A stretch of 64,000 nt of DNA from the NCBI RefSeq assembly GCF_009870125.1, contig NC_046680.1, forward strand, positions 9,114,001 through 9,178,000. The letters are read 5' to 3'. Numbering within the stretch: the first letter of the stretch is position 1; every line of letters begins with the position of its first letter. This document shows positions 1 to 12,118 of the stretch, piece by piece. The stretch is from Drosophila pseudoobscura. Lineage: Eukaryota > Arthropoda > Insecta > Diptera > Drosophilidae. Below the pieces are notes generated by a model, which was not told the DNA's origin, ran no database searches, and saw only the letters and a list, made by a program, of their open reading frames with translations. The translations under genes were made by a program, and so were the position numbers.

Positions 1-458
1 TATTTAAATTGAGTTTATTCCAGTTTCATACAGAATACACCCCCTCCAACTGGTTGTTTCCACTTCAAAATAACTGAAGAGAACACTTATGTACATTTAC
101 AATGCACATATGTGCATTCGATTCATTCCATATGTGCATTTGTACATATGTATACTTGGTTTCACTTTCAATGACATTTCGACAGCACAACAGCAAGTTA
201 CAACCATTCGGTTAATGGAAACCTAATCGCTCGATTATCGCGATTAAGCATACTGAACTCAAGCAGCGAACTCTAGGGGCCAGGCCATATAACAGACATA
301 CTTAAATAGTAAATAAATACATTACTTAGTGCTAGATAAGTACACTTCCAGCTAGCAATATCTTCAAGTGGATGATGGCAATATAAGTTGTACAACTCGT
401 AGCTAACTCTCTACGATTGCCTTGTAAATAACATGGGGCACAGGAGTGGATGCGAGCT
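1..458. other. 3' UTR / downstream DNA of the MADF zinc-finger gene
   Basis: AT-rich sequence beyond the TAG stop at 459-461. A minus-strand AATAAA (TTTATT at 14-19 on the plus strand) could end the transcript, which would make a 3' UTR of about 440 bases. No other gene is visible. Confidence 0.4.
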
Positions 459-3400
459 CTACTTCTCCTCCGATTGCCCAGAGCCGTGTGCCCGCTTTTT
501 GTGCCAGCGCAGACTGGCAAACTGGGCGAATCGTTTGCCGCACGAGCAGCACTTGTACTTCTTCACGGCCAAATGCAATTCGGTGTGCTTCTTGAGATTG
601 CCGTAGGTGGTAAAGGTCTTGCCACACACCGTGCACAGGTGCTTGCGTATGGCCCAGTGGGAGTTCATGTGGTCGGTGAAGCGATTCTTCTCGTAGAACC
701 CCTTTGCACAGATGGGGCAGCTGAATGTCGACTGGTTAAGGTGCCTGCGCCGATGTATATCGAAGAAGGACCACGTCTTGAAAGATTTCCCACACAGGTC
801 ACAGATGTAGGGCCGCTCTCCAGTGTGCGTCCGCAGGTGGATGGCCACCTCTGTGGAGGTGGCAAAGCGTTTGTCGCACTTCTCGCACGCATATGGAAAG
901 TCGCGCCGATGCCGTCGAATGTGCACCGTCAGATTGCACGGCATCTGGAAGCCCTTGCCGCAGAGCGTGCATATGAAGGGCGGGGTGCCGTCGTGCCCGG
1001 ACCGATGCACCTTATACTGGTCGCAGGTCTTGATTAGCTCCGAGCAGACGTCACATCGGAAAGGCCCCAGGTTCTGTTCCAAAAAGTCCGCCAGTCTTGC
1101 GTGCAGCAGGGGAATGCTGCACGAGTCCCCTGGGTTGGTGAGTATTTTCCGTTTCTGCGCTGAAAACTCCTTGCGCAGCTCGAACAGAGTCTTCTCCAGT
1201 TGCTCCGCGGCATATGCCGTATGGAAGGTTGTGTTCAGTTCGTCCAACATCTGGGCCAGCGCCTGACTGCGGTAGGCATTCGATCTAAAGTCGGGATGAT
1301 CCACATCCCACAACGCCGCATAATTGCGATAGATCTCCACAAACTGCAGCTGATCCTCTGCCCTTCCGAATTCAATGGAGCTGGCATCGATGAACTTCGT
1401 CTTCTGGTTGGTCTCCACCACACCGACCTTCTGCAAAGACAAAGGATGGATTTTTGAGGTTCTAGAAGGGTAGAAAATCAGCGGACCTACCTTGCTGATC
1501 TTGTTGAAGATCTGCTCCTGGAGTATTGGATGCAGAAACTCCATCTCGTCGTAGCACCAGAGCTTGGGCAGATACAGTCCCTTGTGTTTGATCACCATAC
1601 GCAGCTCCTTGCGATAGCGCGTCCTCAGCTTCAGTATCTCCTTGTGGCACTCCTCGCCGCTCAGCTCGTAGTTGAGCTCCTCTTGCAATTGGGCGGAGAT
1701 CTCCCGGTACAGCTCCTTCTTGCAGCAGCTGGCATACTCGTAGTGCTGGGGATTCCACAAGCACTCCAGCCGCTTGAACGCATCCAGTATGAAGCTGAGC
1801 ACCTCACGATACAGGGCAGACTTGCTGCAGGACTCGCCATCGGTTTCGCATGACTTTTCGCTTTCGGTGCTATCATTGCTGATCTGTAAGTACACCTCCA
1901 GATGAGTGCGATGTGCGATACGAGAGAACCGTATCTGGCTACCTACCTTGGCTTCCCTTTCGGCCCGCTTGTTCTCGATGACGCCTCTGAGGAAGTGCAT
2001 CTTGTCAAAGTACCACAGGCGGGATTTGTACTTCCCGCCGAGGGCATTTAGCTTGCTCAGCTCCCGGCGATAGCGGCCACGCAGCTCCTTGAGTACGGCA
2101 AATATTTCGACGCCCGTCAGCTGCATCTGGCAGATGCCCTCCAGTGGGGCAGCCAGTTCTCCGTAAACACTCCGCTTGGCATTGTACTTGTAGTCGGGAT
2201 GCCGGGGATTCCACAACTTTTCCATGCGTTCATAGGCCGCCAGCAGAGAGCCAACGAATTCTCGATTTCGTTCCAGTTCGCGACGAGTGCGCTGCAGGAA
2301 GGGAAGGGTGGATCTCTTAGAGAACGATCATATGGGGGAGGGGCCATCATTGGCATATATGTATGTATATTTACACACCGCCTGGAAGTCCATGTTGCTG
2401 CCAATGCTACTCGTGGGGGACGTGGGCGGCCCTGGGGTTGGAGGCGTCGCTGGCGGTGTTAGCTCCGACACGTTTTCGGGGGAGAACTGTTCTGCATCTG
2501 CCGCTCCCGTCACTGCCTCTGCCTCTGCCTCCGCCTCTGGCTCTGATTCTTGCCGGTTGGAATCTTTTGCATTCTGGTTTTCCGCCTGACGAAGCTTGCG
2601 CTGCATTGCCTGGAGATCCAACAAGAATAAATATTTCGCATAAATAAATAAATTTTGTTATTGCTTCTATTTTTGTATTGTATCTTTAAGATAAGCAATG
2701 ACCAGGCCACATGATCTTGGCCAGCCTCAGTGGATTGGGAGGGGTTGGGTTTATCGATGGAACAAACAAGCACACAATCACAAAAACAATCACATGAACA
2801 CGAACTCAAACAAAAAGGGAAAGTCCGCTCTCCTCGCCACAGTTCACAGTTCCCAGTCCTCCAATATCAGCGGCTATTGGCCTTTGTGTCGTCTACGTTG
2901 TCGTTGTCGTCGTCATTGTTCTTATCGGCATTGCATATGGCATATACATACATACATACCCATGTACACTCGCATACCTCTCGATGTGTACTATATAACT
3001 TTTTGCTCCCCTGTTGGTTGTTGCTTTGCGTTTCGAAAAATATACAAAACGAATCCCTCGCCAGCGAGCGCCTAACCGTTCTCATTCTTTGCATTCTATT
3101 GTATTGTACCCATGAATGAAACATAAAAGTATGCATGAATAATTCAAGGCGCTGGGTGGATATATGTAACTTCAATCCAAGATGCTATTCCCCTGATCTC
3201 TCGAAACCCAAACGTGTTCCGACCTACCCCATATACAGTGCATAGGTACAACTGAGAACAGAAATCGATACAGAAACTCCAAATTAATTTGCGTAAGCAA
3301 ATGTTTTGTCCTACCGGGGCGACTGGGGCTGGGGCGCAAACATTAGATACGGTATATGTACGTGATAAGCAGTTCTAACCGGTTCCCACCCGCTGTGATC

Positions 3401-4345
3401 GGCATCGCGTGAAACATAATATATTGTAATGGCACACCCTCAGCTTTGGCTAGAGGTTAGCAACGCCAACAAATGTTTCCTTTCGCTTATGGGAATTTTG
3501 CACCATTCGACGAATAATTCCTACTGGTTGTCCCCACTGCGAGAGGGTATTCCCAGCTCCACCCTTGCTTCCAGTAGTTGTAATTGAAGTTGTCTGGAAT
3601 TAGAGCGGAAGGCGAGTGGCCGGGCCCCAACAATCGTCCATGTTTTAGCACCTCTTTTTTGTTCCATACCCACCCATAAAAAGTCGATATCATTATTGGG
3701 GGTGGTAGATAAAGTATAATAAAACGTTCTTTGGGCAGACTTAATTGTGATTTGAGGTATTGGTAACGATTAAGCTGGTACTTTAGCTTCGGGCTAAACT
3801 GTTCTAATAATTATGCACTATTTCCAGAGTGTCCTTTGTGGCTGACAGAAGCAGAAACAGTCCAAGCTAATGACCATTTCTAGTGTCGTACGATGGCCAA
3901 TTAAAGGGTACGGGGAAACTCCATTAAAATCATTCCCCTGCTGACGTTTATCAAAGATACTGCTGTGTCCACAAGCCCGGTGAGTGGTAGCCCAGTAATC
4001 AATATCCAAATGGGGTTACTGGCCAGAGTGGATTCTGATTAATTGGATGGCATTTCAGCGGAACTCAACCACTCTCATTCACCTGTCGGAAAGGGGCCTT
4101 GGCCTAACCTTTTCAATGAAAAAACGAACGGAACCCTTTCCAAGTTAATTGAATAACTAAAAATTGCACACAACTAAAAAAAAAAGAAAGAAAAAAAGCC
4201 TTGGCACCAATCGAGAATGCAATTTAAAAACGTGGAAATTAAAGTTTCGACCCAGGAAAAACATGTTCGGGTCACACCCAACTCTCGACGAAATGAACGC
4301 CACCCAAAAAGGTGAGCGAAGGGAACTGAAAGCCCATTAAAGTTA

Positions 4346-4386
<41 letters not shown>

Positions 4387-7300
4387 ACTCTCAGTCGTAT
4401 TCCCAAGCTCGACCCGCCGGCTGACCCTCTATGGCCTGGGTCTATCCTTGACGTCGTTGTCTACCTAGCAACAGGAAATAGTTGCATATCCCTACAGCAC
4501 ATATCCGTCGCTGTACATCGCTGTAGAGACCGACCATATCGGAAATTTGAATAGTGCAAATGGTTGAGCAGCTGTTTCTTAGTGCTCGTCTTTTTAGCTT
4601 TTATTTTATTTTATTCTTCTGTGTTTTATTGTCGAATGTCGAGTGTCGGGCGAGAGAGGCAAACAAGGGCGAGGCTAGACGGGCTTTGCCGCTTCTTCGG
4701 ACCGCTCAGACGCCGACAGACACATTTCTAAGGCGTGTCCAGTCTGCCTGCCTTTTCTCTGTGTCTGTTTACTGAACACGCAATTCAAATAATTGATCCA
4801 GTTAGCTGTTTAACAAAATTGCATAAAAATTCAATAAGCAACAACAGCAACGGCAACGGCAACGTCAACGGGCGCCAATAGATGGGGCAGGGACTGGACT
4901 TCTCCGGGGTATACCGCATTGAAACCCGATCGCAGACCAATTTGATTGAGTTAGCTGTGTGTTTTGTTTCTCCCTTATGGTTTATTTATATATTTTTTAA
5001 ATGGAAAAGGGGTCGAAACTCGTCAAGGGATTGTCAGGATTGAGAGGGTGGGAGGAAGGCAGCGCAGCAATGCATTTTAAGTGAAGTTCCGAAGGCGGAA
5101 TAGATTGTGTTGGGGCAGGGATTAAGGACATCTGAATATTTTCATTTCAACGAAAGGAAGGATGTATGTGGTCAAACTTTCCCAAGACTAAACATAAGGA
5201 ATAAGTTCTGCGATAAGAAGAATCCACACTTGCACTGCGGCTCCATGGCTGACGATTCCGATTTCAATTCCAATTCCGGGTTCGAGTGCGAGTGCGAGCA
5301 GCTGCGTCATCCATGCCAATGGCTGGAGAGGGTAATGGTAATGGGGTTCGTGATGGGAGGGAGGGGGATGGTCCAGTCTGATGTTTTCTCGTCAATTAAA
5401 AACGATTGTTTATTGCATTTGTCACCAAGAAATATGCGGGCAGGGCCAATCAAAAGTTCCTTTGATGATGATGCGATGATGCGATGTTGCGATGCTGTTT
5501 TCGTTTTCGCCTCAAACTAATTAATAGAAATACACTTATTCCGATACGTTTCCATTACCATTTTGTATTTCGACATCGTAGCCATTTGCCGATTATCGCG
5601 GTGGATCGGCTGGTGGAGCCCCGATCCGCCCCCCCGCCCAATCTCTTAGTTTTTAATTAGAACGCGCTCTAGTTAAGCCACTGGCCAAATGTGTGTGGAG
5701 CTTTGGATGTGGCCGGGGGCTGAGCTGGGTATGGGCCGAGTGCAAATAAAAAGATTCATGGCAAAGCCCGTTAATGCTGCACTTACGGTTAATACCATTA
5801 TAAGGCCTTGGGCATGGAAAGCCCTGCCGAATCGCTGGCAAATGGTGTCAACTTGTGTATTCGGCCCTGCTTGATGATTGCAAGTTTTAGGTGTTCTGTT
5901 CGGTTCGGTTTTTACCCGTTTTATGTTCGATTTATTGCTCCCAGTGAATCGTTTGACAGGTCCAAGGGAGGGCTCTCGTTGATCGGCATTTACCAAAACT
6001 CAAACATTGATGCGAATGATGGGCCAAGCTCCCATTTGTAGGCTATATAAAATATCCCCAAAGCCATATGACAACAGGCAAAACACCGACATGCAAAATC
6101 CGGAAGAACACGAGACCCGACTCGACTCGACTGGAATGGAATGTAATAAACGAAACGTGCGCTAATAAATTATGAGCAATACTTGGTGTGTGGTTCCACG
6201 CAACCTGCGGGAGGGTTTCATTCATTTCTTTTATGGCCTGGCCCACGCCCTCTGACGGAGGGGGCCCATGCAACCGACGAAAATAAACCTTGCGGCGGGA
6301 AACCTTACAGAGAATGCTAGAACCGGGAAGCAAATACAAACGAAAGTCGAAAAATCAAAGATAATACTCGTACTACGCGGGGCATTACGGTGCAATCAAT
6401 TTCTGACAAAGCGAAATGCGTTCGGTTTGAAAAGGTCGGAGAGCTCTTAAGCACGGAATCGTGGCCAAAACTTTAAACAAATAACTTTCGTCAGACCGTC
6501 AGGCCGGCGGAGTCAGTCACAAGGCAGCCTTAATTTAATTAGACTGATTATAAAACCCCGTCAGCTGATCGATCAGCGGCCAGGTTGCGGGTGGAAACCG
6601 CTCTCTAAGCCCACCCTCCCCAGACAGACCTTCCACCTGCCCAAATGTTGAATGTTTAGTTAAACTTGTTAATTATTTAATAAGCGCGGCTGTGACTGAT
6701 AAAAACTGAGGCATCGCCTGTCAAAATGCCCCCCCAGCCACCACATTTTTAGGCTCAAGAATGGTTAACGTTGCCATAAAACGCCCCTGCCCGAAGATGT
6801 TGAAATATGGGAAAGGAATTATCGCTGGGGCACATAATAAACCCGCACAGTGATATCCCCGACTTAAGATTAGATTATAGCCAGTGATATATGGGATAGT
6901 CTTCGGTGAAGTATACTTTGATTTCAACGGATTATTGATGATTTAGATGTGGCTAAGTCTTCGAGATACTGTTTGTTGATAATAAAAAGCAAATGACTAA
7001 TCTCTGGTAATAATTTCTGAGATTTTTCAACATTCAATGGGTTTTACCATGGATGTGTACCTACGAGTACGAGTTCTCATAGTTGATAAATATTTATCAT
7101 GATTGTGGAACAATAATTATCCATAAAACACTACCAATTCTGCCAATACTAACGTCACCTATGGTATGACGATCTCTATATGTCACTCTGTTTGGACAAT
7201 GATTTATGGGCAGCGATCGCCTTTATGGCAGGTGCTCTAAAAATTCCAATTTACAAGTGTTTAAATGAACATTAAAACCTCCTTAGTTGGGGTTTTGTGC

Positions 7301-10300
7301 AGCGCTTTCGCCGTCTTTTAGCCGCCTTATCTCTAAGCCATTTCCCATAGCTAAAAACATCGACAGAAATCTACAATTATTTTATTACCCCCGACGCGAA
7401 GGCGTGGTGGGGTTGGTGATAAAGCGGCACTGGGAGTCAGAGAGGAGGACTGATTGGGTTGTCTGGGGCAACGATCGGTCGAGTCGAATCGATCGATCGA
7501 TCGATCGTTAGCTCGGGCGAATGTTAAATTACTCAAAGTGGCTGGAGAGACGCGCGTCATTGTCATCGCCATCGCCATCGCCATCGTTTATTCACTTAGT
7601 GATGGCAAGCAAAGAAATATATCAAAATTAGACAAGAAACCAACTGATTTCATGGCAAAAACTGATTGGAAACAGGCGAAAAAGGAAGCACTGTGCAAAG
7701 AATTTGCAGTTGTTTGCAGTTTCAGACCAAATCTTATTTCCATTTACCAATATTTCTTGCCCCAATGTGCGTAGAGTCTCGAAAATGCTTACCAAATCGA
7801 AGCTTAGATAATTTTCCCCTATTTGTTTACCTCTTTGCGGTCTAGATAATGCCCGCGTCGCCCGACAGACTTGCCCAATGTTGATAATAGCAAAATACTC
7901 GTAAAAAAAAACGAAAGGAAAAAAGACCAAAAATTACCCATAATTTGTATTGAAAGTGTCGTGTAGCCGGGGGTCTAGGGGCAAATAGAAAACGATTTTT
8001 ATCAGCATTCACATTCACATTTCACAGAGAGTTCTGTTATTCTGTGCCCGCCCCCCCCAACCCCCTCTATGGTCTAGCCCGGATATCGGCTATGCGATAA
8101 TAACTCCTCTCTTTTTTGTTTGTACAAGTACTCTATGTATTCCATTCCATCATTTATCCGTGCCATTTTCCCACAAAATTAAAATCAGAACCACCATGTG
8201 CTAAATTAATTATTATTCATTGACATTTACATTGCGTCAATGCAGTGGCCGCTGGCCTGTATCTGTGGTCTATATTTATCTGGAAGAGCGAAAAACTCTT
8301 GAAATTTCTCTACGTCAAATTGATGGGGAACGAAAAACATTACCAATCTATGGTCTGATAGTCTAAAGGCCGATTACCACCTTCGTCATTGACAAGCATC
8401 TACATCATGGCCTAAAGTGTTTGTCAGAACAGAGAAAGCATTTAACTCAGGGAGGGTTGCTCGAGAAGTAGGTCTAGAAAATGATATAAACTCTATTGTA
8501 TGACCATTTACGGGTACGAGTTATACTCACAATATGAGTACGAGTATATGCATAATTTGAAACACATTATACTACCAATTCGGTGTCTATGTATAGGCTG
8601 ACAATGTCCACGAAGTTCGTTAATTCTCGTTTAATAGGTTTTTATTTTTAAAAATCCACAACAAAGAACGTGCCACAACAAACCAGAAAATATACTATAA
8701 GCTTTTCCAAAATGCTGAAATTTTTGTGTCCCACATTTTGAGTATACATATGTACATACACTTGCTCGCATATCTCTGCGTACACTTAGAAAATGAATAC
8801 ATTTTCATGTTTAGTTGCGGATAACTTCTAATATAAGGCACTTTGGGCAACGATTTTTTTTTATAATATTCTTTGCTTATTTCTAAACCTATCTACATTT
8901 TTTTTTTATTCAATAAAACAAACTTAATAGGAAAAAAAAATCATTAAAAAAAACATAAGACAAATTTGACACCTCAAAAGTCTGCGTACACTCCAACAAT
9001 TCTGCGTACACGACTAAAATTCTAAGTTGTTAATATTTTTTGGGATCTTCCTATCGTTTTAAAACATCTGCCAGACGTCTAGGCATTGAGTCAACCAAAT
9101 TCCTGGTGTCCTCGGCAGCTATTTTGCCCCATTCCTCCAGGATAACTTCCTTCAACATGTTTTTAGAGCTTATGGTGTGCTTACGAGTCCTGCGATCGAG
9201 TAAATCCCATAGATGTTCTATGGGATACAGGTCTGGGGACTAAGGAGGCGATCGAAGCTCATTTTGTACATTGTAAAGCAAACAGAGCTTAATATTGTGG
9301 GCAGTATGCGTCGGATCATTGTCCTGTTGCCAGCAAAAGTCGTCTTCAAGCTGTAATTTTTGGACACTCTGCTGAAGGATTTCTTTCAGAATTTGAATAT
9401 AGGCTTCTCCAAAGTTATATCTGATGAAACTGTCCGACGCACTTGGAAAAAGGTGGGGTATCATGGCCGAGATGCTCGTAGGAAGCCGTATGTATTTGGG
9501 GTCAATAGGAAAAAGCGTATGGATTTCGCCAATGAGCACATTTCAAGGTTCCCAGCTTCTGGAAAAGGGTTATTTTTTCAGATGAGAGCAAGGGCATAAA
9601 AGACAAGAAAATTTTTTGGAGGAAAAGCGGAACAGCCATGGACAAAAAACATTTACTACCGACTGTAAAACATGGAAGTGGTGGTGTAATGGTGTGGGGT
9701 TGTATGGAGGCCAATGGTGTTGGAAATCTCATTTTTATAGAATCCACAATGGACCACAAAGCCTATATTCAAATTCTGAAAGAAATCCTTCAGCAGAGTG
9801 TCCAAAAATTACAGCTTGAAGACGACTTTTGCTGGCAACAGGACAATGATCCGACGCATACTGCCCACAATATTAAGCTCTGTTTGCTTTACAATGTACA
9901 AAATGAGCTTCGATCGCCTCCTTAGTCCCCAGACCTGTATCCCATAGAACATCTATGGGATTTACTCGATCGCAGGACTCGTAAGCACACCATAAGCTCT
10001 AAAAACATGTTGAAGGAAGTTATCCTGGAGGAATGGGGCAAAATAGCTGCCGAGGACACCAGGAATTTGGTTGACTCAATGCCTAGACGTCTGGCAGATG
10101 TTTTAAAACGATAGGAAGATCCCAAAAAATATTAACAACTTAGAATTTTAGTCGTGTACGCAGAATTGTTGGAGTGTACGCAGACTTTTGAGGTGTCAAA
10201 TTTGTCTTATGTTTTTTTTAATGATTTTTTTTTCCTATTAAGTTTGTTTTATTGAATAAAAAAAAAATGTAGATAGGTTTAGAAATAAGCAAAGAATATT

Positions 10301-12118
10301 ATAAAAAAAAATCGTTGCCCAAAGTGCCTTATATTAGAAGTTATCCGCAACTAAACATGAAAATGTATTCATTTTCTAAGTGTACGCAGAGATATGCGAG
10401 CAAGTGTATGTATGTATTTATTTTTTTCGGTGGCACAGAAATTGCACAGATCCTACGTACGAGACATATGCACAAAAAAAGTTATTGTTGTGTCTTCTTC
10501 GAAATTTCCATGTCCACAAAAACAAAACAAACAAAACAGAATTGGAAACCCGAAGATGAAAAGAAACTGAAAAATTGCGTCGCGTTGAGGGGAGAAGAAA
10601 AACAAAATGAAAAGTTGTTGGCCGAAGCTTTTGATACCCCTTTTAGATCTGCATACGGTAGTGCTGAGTGCTGCACATAGACGGGTAAGTATGTGTAAAG
10701 AAACAGTAGTTGGGATTAAAAAGAGCACCACAAAATAACACCGTTCAAATGTCCATGCTGATCAAGAGTATACCCTCCATTTTCGTTGCGTTGCAAACAT
10801 CTGATCAAAATGATAATACCCTATGCAAGTGTATACAAACGGAACAGCAAAAATAGCAACGGCTCTGACGAACTGACAAAACGTCTCTCTCTTTCTCTCT
10901 CCCTCTGTCACTCAGTGCTTCCAAAACATAGGGCCGTGGATAACAACGGGACTCAAAGGGGAAGACAAAAAAACAAAGGAGAAACACGAGGGAGCGGGAG
11001 AGCGCGAACGGACAGGGCGACGAAGCGACACACTTTTCTCAATATTTTGTTGTGTGCCATTGCGCCGTTATTTTGAAGGTCAAGTGACCAGGTTAAGCTT
11101 CCTCCGGAACTGCCTTTCAGCCTTCAGCTCTTCCTCCACCTCTAGACAGCGGCGGAAAACCATTTTTGCATTACAAAATCTAATAAAAAGAAGGAAAAGG
11201 GGAAACGACAGTGAATCACCCCGAGCGCGAACTACTTTGGTAATTGGAAGAGCAAGCAATATTGGTGCGCTCGCGGCAGAGCGTTTACTGTAACAAGAGA
11301 GGGCAGCGAAGTGACGCAGAGCGGGTGAGCGGGAAAAAGAGCGAATGTACAGAAGGAATCGGCGATTAACTTACCACGCGTCGTGTCTCGTATCGCGGCG
11401 GTTGAAGTGGAGCGGCGACCCCAACACCAGGCCCAGCCAAAGGTGAGGGCGTCGGCGTAGACGTGACCGTGCCCACTATTTCATGAAGCACTTCAAACGA
11501 ACCCAGTGCCTGAAGGCAGGTCTGCTCGTCACCCGAAATGTCCGCGGATGGCGGCGGTGAGGGTGGCAATGGATTTTCCATAACATAAACCAAATCTATT
11601 TCGGGTGCTCCTACTGCATGGGATAGTTGCATTGTGGGGGTCGCTGCGACGATATTCATCAGCTGAATGTCCATGTCTATCAGCCCCAGGCGTTGCGTGT
11701 CTGCCACAATCGTGGATTCCGTCTCAGTTCCCATTTCCATCTCCATTCCATTTAAATTTGATTTCTTCGTGCATTTATCGGTTGCGGTCTGGTCCTGGTC
11801 TTCCAGTTGGAATATGTCATGGCAGTCCATTTCCATTATCATTAAATCTGTTTGAGTTGCTTGTTCGATTGTATCCTCGGAGTCCTCGTACCGTCGTCTT
11901 ACGTCCTGAATATGCTGGCCGCGAATGTGATCCATAAACACCGAGAACTGCAAGCAAATTGCAGGGCAGAAGGCGCAATTGAAGCCAAAGCTCTGCACAT
12001 CCGGCGATGTGGTAAGTTCTCCGCATTTTCGAAAGTAGGCGTAATCCTCCAGTTGCCAATTAAAGGTCTGGGGTTGTGGCGGCGGTTGCTGCTGCACTTG
12101 CTCCTGCAGCGGCAGCAT
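459..12118 (-). CDS. Three-MADF plus C2H2 zinc-finger protein, 5 exons
   Basis: Probable nuclear DNA-binding regulator. Coding exons on the minus strand are 12118-11375, 2609-2379, 2291-1947, 1883-1491 and 1430-459, all joined in phase 0, giving 894 residues. Donors read GTG|GTAAGT, GCG|GTGTGT, AAG|GTAGGT and AAG|GTAGGT; acceptors are CTCCAG, CTGCAG, TTACAG and TTGCAG. Exon 1 holds one C2H2-like finger (FNCAFC...H...H) followed by acidic and proline-rich sequence. Three MADF-like repeats follow at about residues 335-430, 470-565 and 600-690, with LWNPRHPDYK, LWNPQHYEY and LWDVDHPDF as hallmarks. Seven C2H2 fingers fill the C terminus (about 695-886) with TGERPY-type linkers. MADF proteins of flies usually bind DNA and recruit cofactors, so a transcriptional role is inferred. 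An in-frame ATG at 12220 would add 34 residues; 12118 was preferred for its better context. From gene-number neighbours this may be D. melanogaster CG8089, unverified. Confidence 0.85.
4352..4392. repeat. CT/GA microsatellite
   Basis: About 15 uninterrupted CT units, then CT with A interruptions. GA/CT tracts of this kind can bind GAGA factor in flies; no function is shown here. Confidence 0.95.
7485..7585. repeat. Short simple repeats (GATC run and CATCGC run)
   Basis: A run of about five GATC units near 7490-7507 and a short CATCGC/CATCGC run near 7565-7588, both inside the large intron. Low-complexity sequence only. Confidence 0.7.
8755..10410 (+). mobile_element. Rearranged Tc1-like transposon with 652-bp inverted arms
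   Basis: The element starts CATACACTTGCTCGC and ends with its inverse, flanked by TA on both sides (8753-8754 and 10411-10412), the Tc1/mariner target. The ends carry direct repeats CTGCGTACAC at 8776, 8982 and 9002, mirrored on the right: an IR/DR arrangement as in S-like Tc1 elements. The two arms, 8755-9406 and 9759-10410, appear identical by eye, including homopolymer lengths, and surround a 352-bp unique centre. Centre plus right arm encode the middle and C-terminal part of a transposase (SDES, DNDPTHTA and PIEHLWDLLDRR regions of the DDE fold). The left arm repeats that C-terminal part inverted where the N-terminal DNA-binding half should be. The reading frame also has a stop and a frameshift, so the copy is inactive. 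Family assignment (S-like) is tentative. Confidence 0.9.
9407..10113 (+). pseudogene. Tc1-like transposase fragment (no N terminus)
   Basis: Reading through the centre (9407-9758) and the right arm gives roughly the last two thirds of a Tc1-type transposase. A linker region includes VGYHGRDARRKP; the first catalytic Asp is in FSDESK, the second in DNDPTHTA and the Glu in EHLWDLL. There is a frameshift between about 9555 and 9580. A TAG at 9923-9925 sits where SPP is normally followed by Gln and SPD, and the frame then runs to a TAG after LKR near 10113. The helix-turn-helix N terminus is missing, replaced by inverted 3' sequence. An identical antisense copy of the last third lies in the left arm. 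Confidence 0.85.

Larger units (their letters stand above)
2610..11374 (-). other. Giant first intron of the MADF zinc-finger gene
   Basis: 8765-bp phase-0 intron between the exon carrying the N-terminal finger and the exon leading into the MADF repeats. It holds a CT microsatellite near 4352, a tetranucleotide GATC run near 7490 and the rearranged Tc1-like element at 8755-10410. Open frames such as 5107-5520 (+) and 2867-3175 (-) lack recognisable domains and look like chance. The donor side (about 11000-11360) is purine-rich with GAGAG and GAGCG runs, which may be regulatory. Confidence 0.7.

Noticed and set aside
450-1037. 195-codon plus-strand open frame
   Set aside because: It is the antisense shadow of the zinc-finger exon on the minus strand; it shows no domain and its codon use mirrors the fingers.
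5107-5520. 137-codon plus-strand frame in the large intron
   Set aside because: No recognisable domain, no splice or promoter context and a low-complexity end; most likely chance.
8755-10410. Two separate Tc1 insertions in opposite directions
   Set aside because: There is one pair of terminal repeats with one TA on each side and no inner termini at the arm/spacer junctions, so a single rearranged element fits better.
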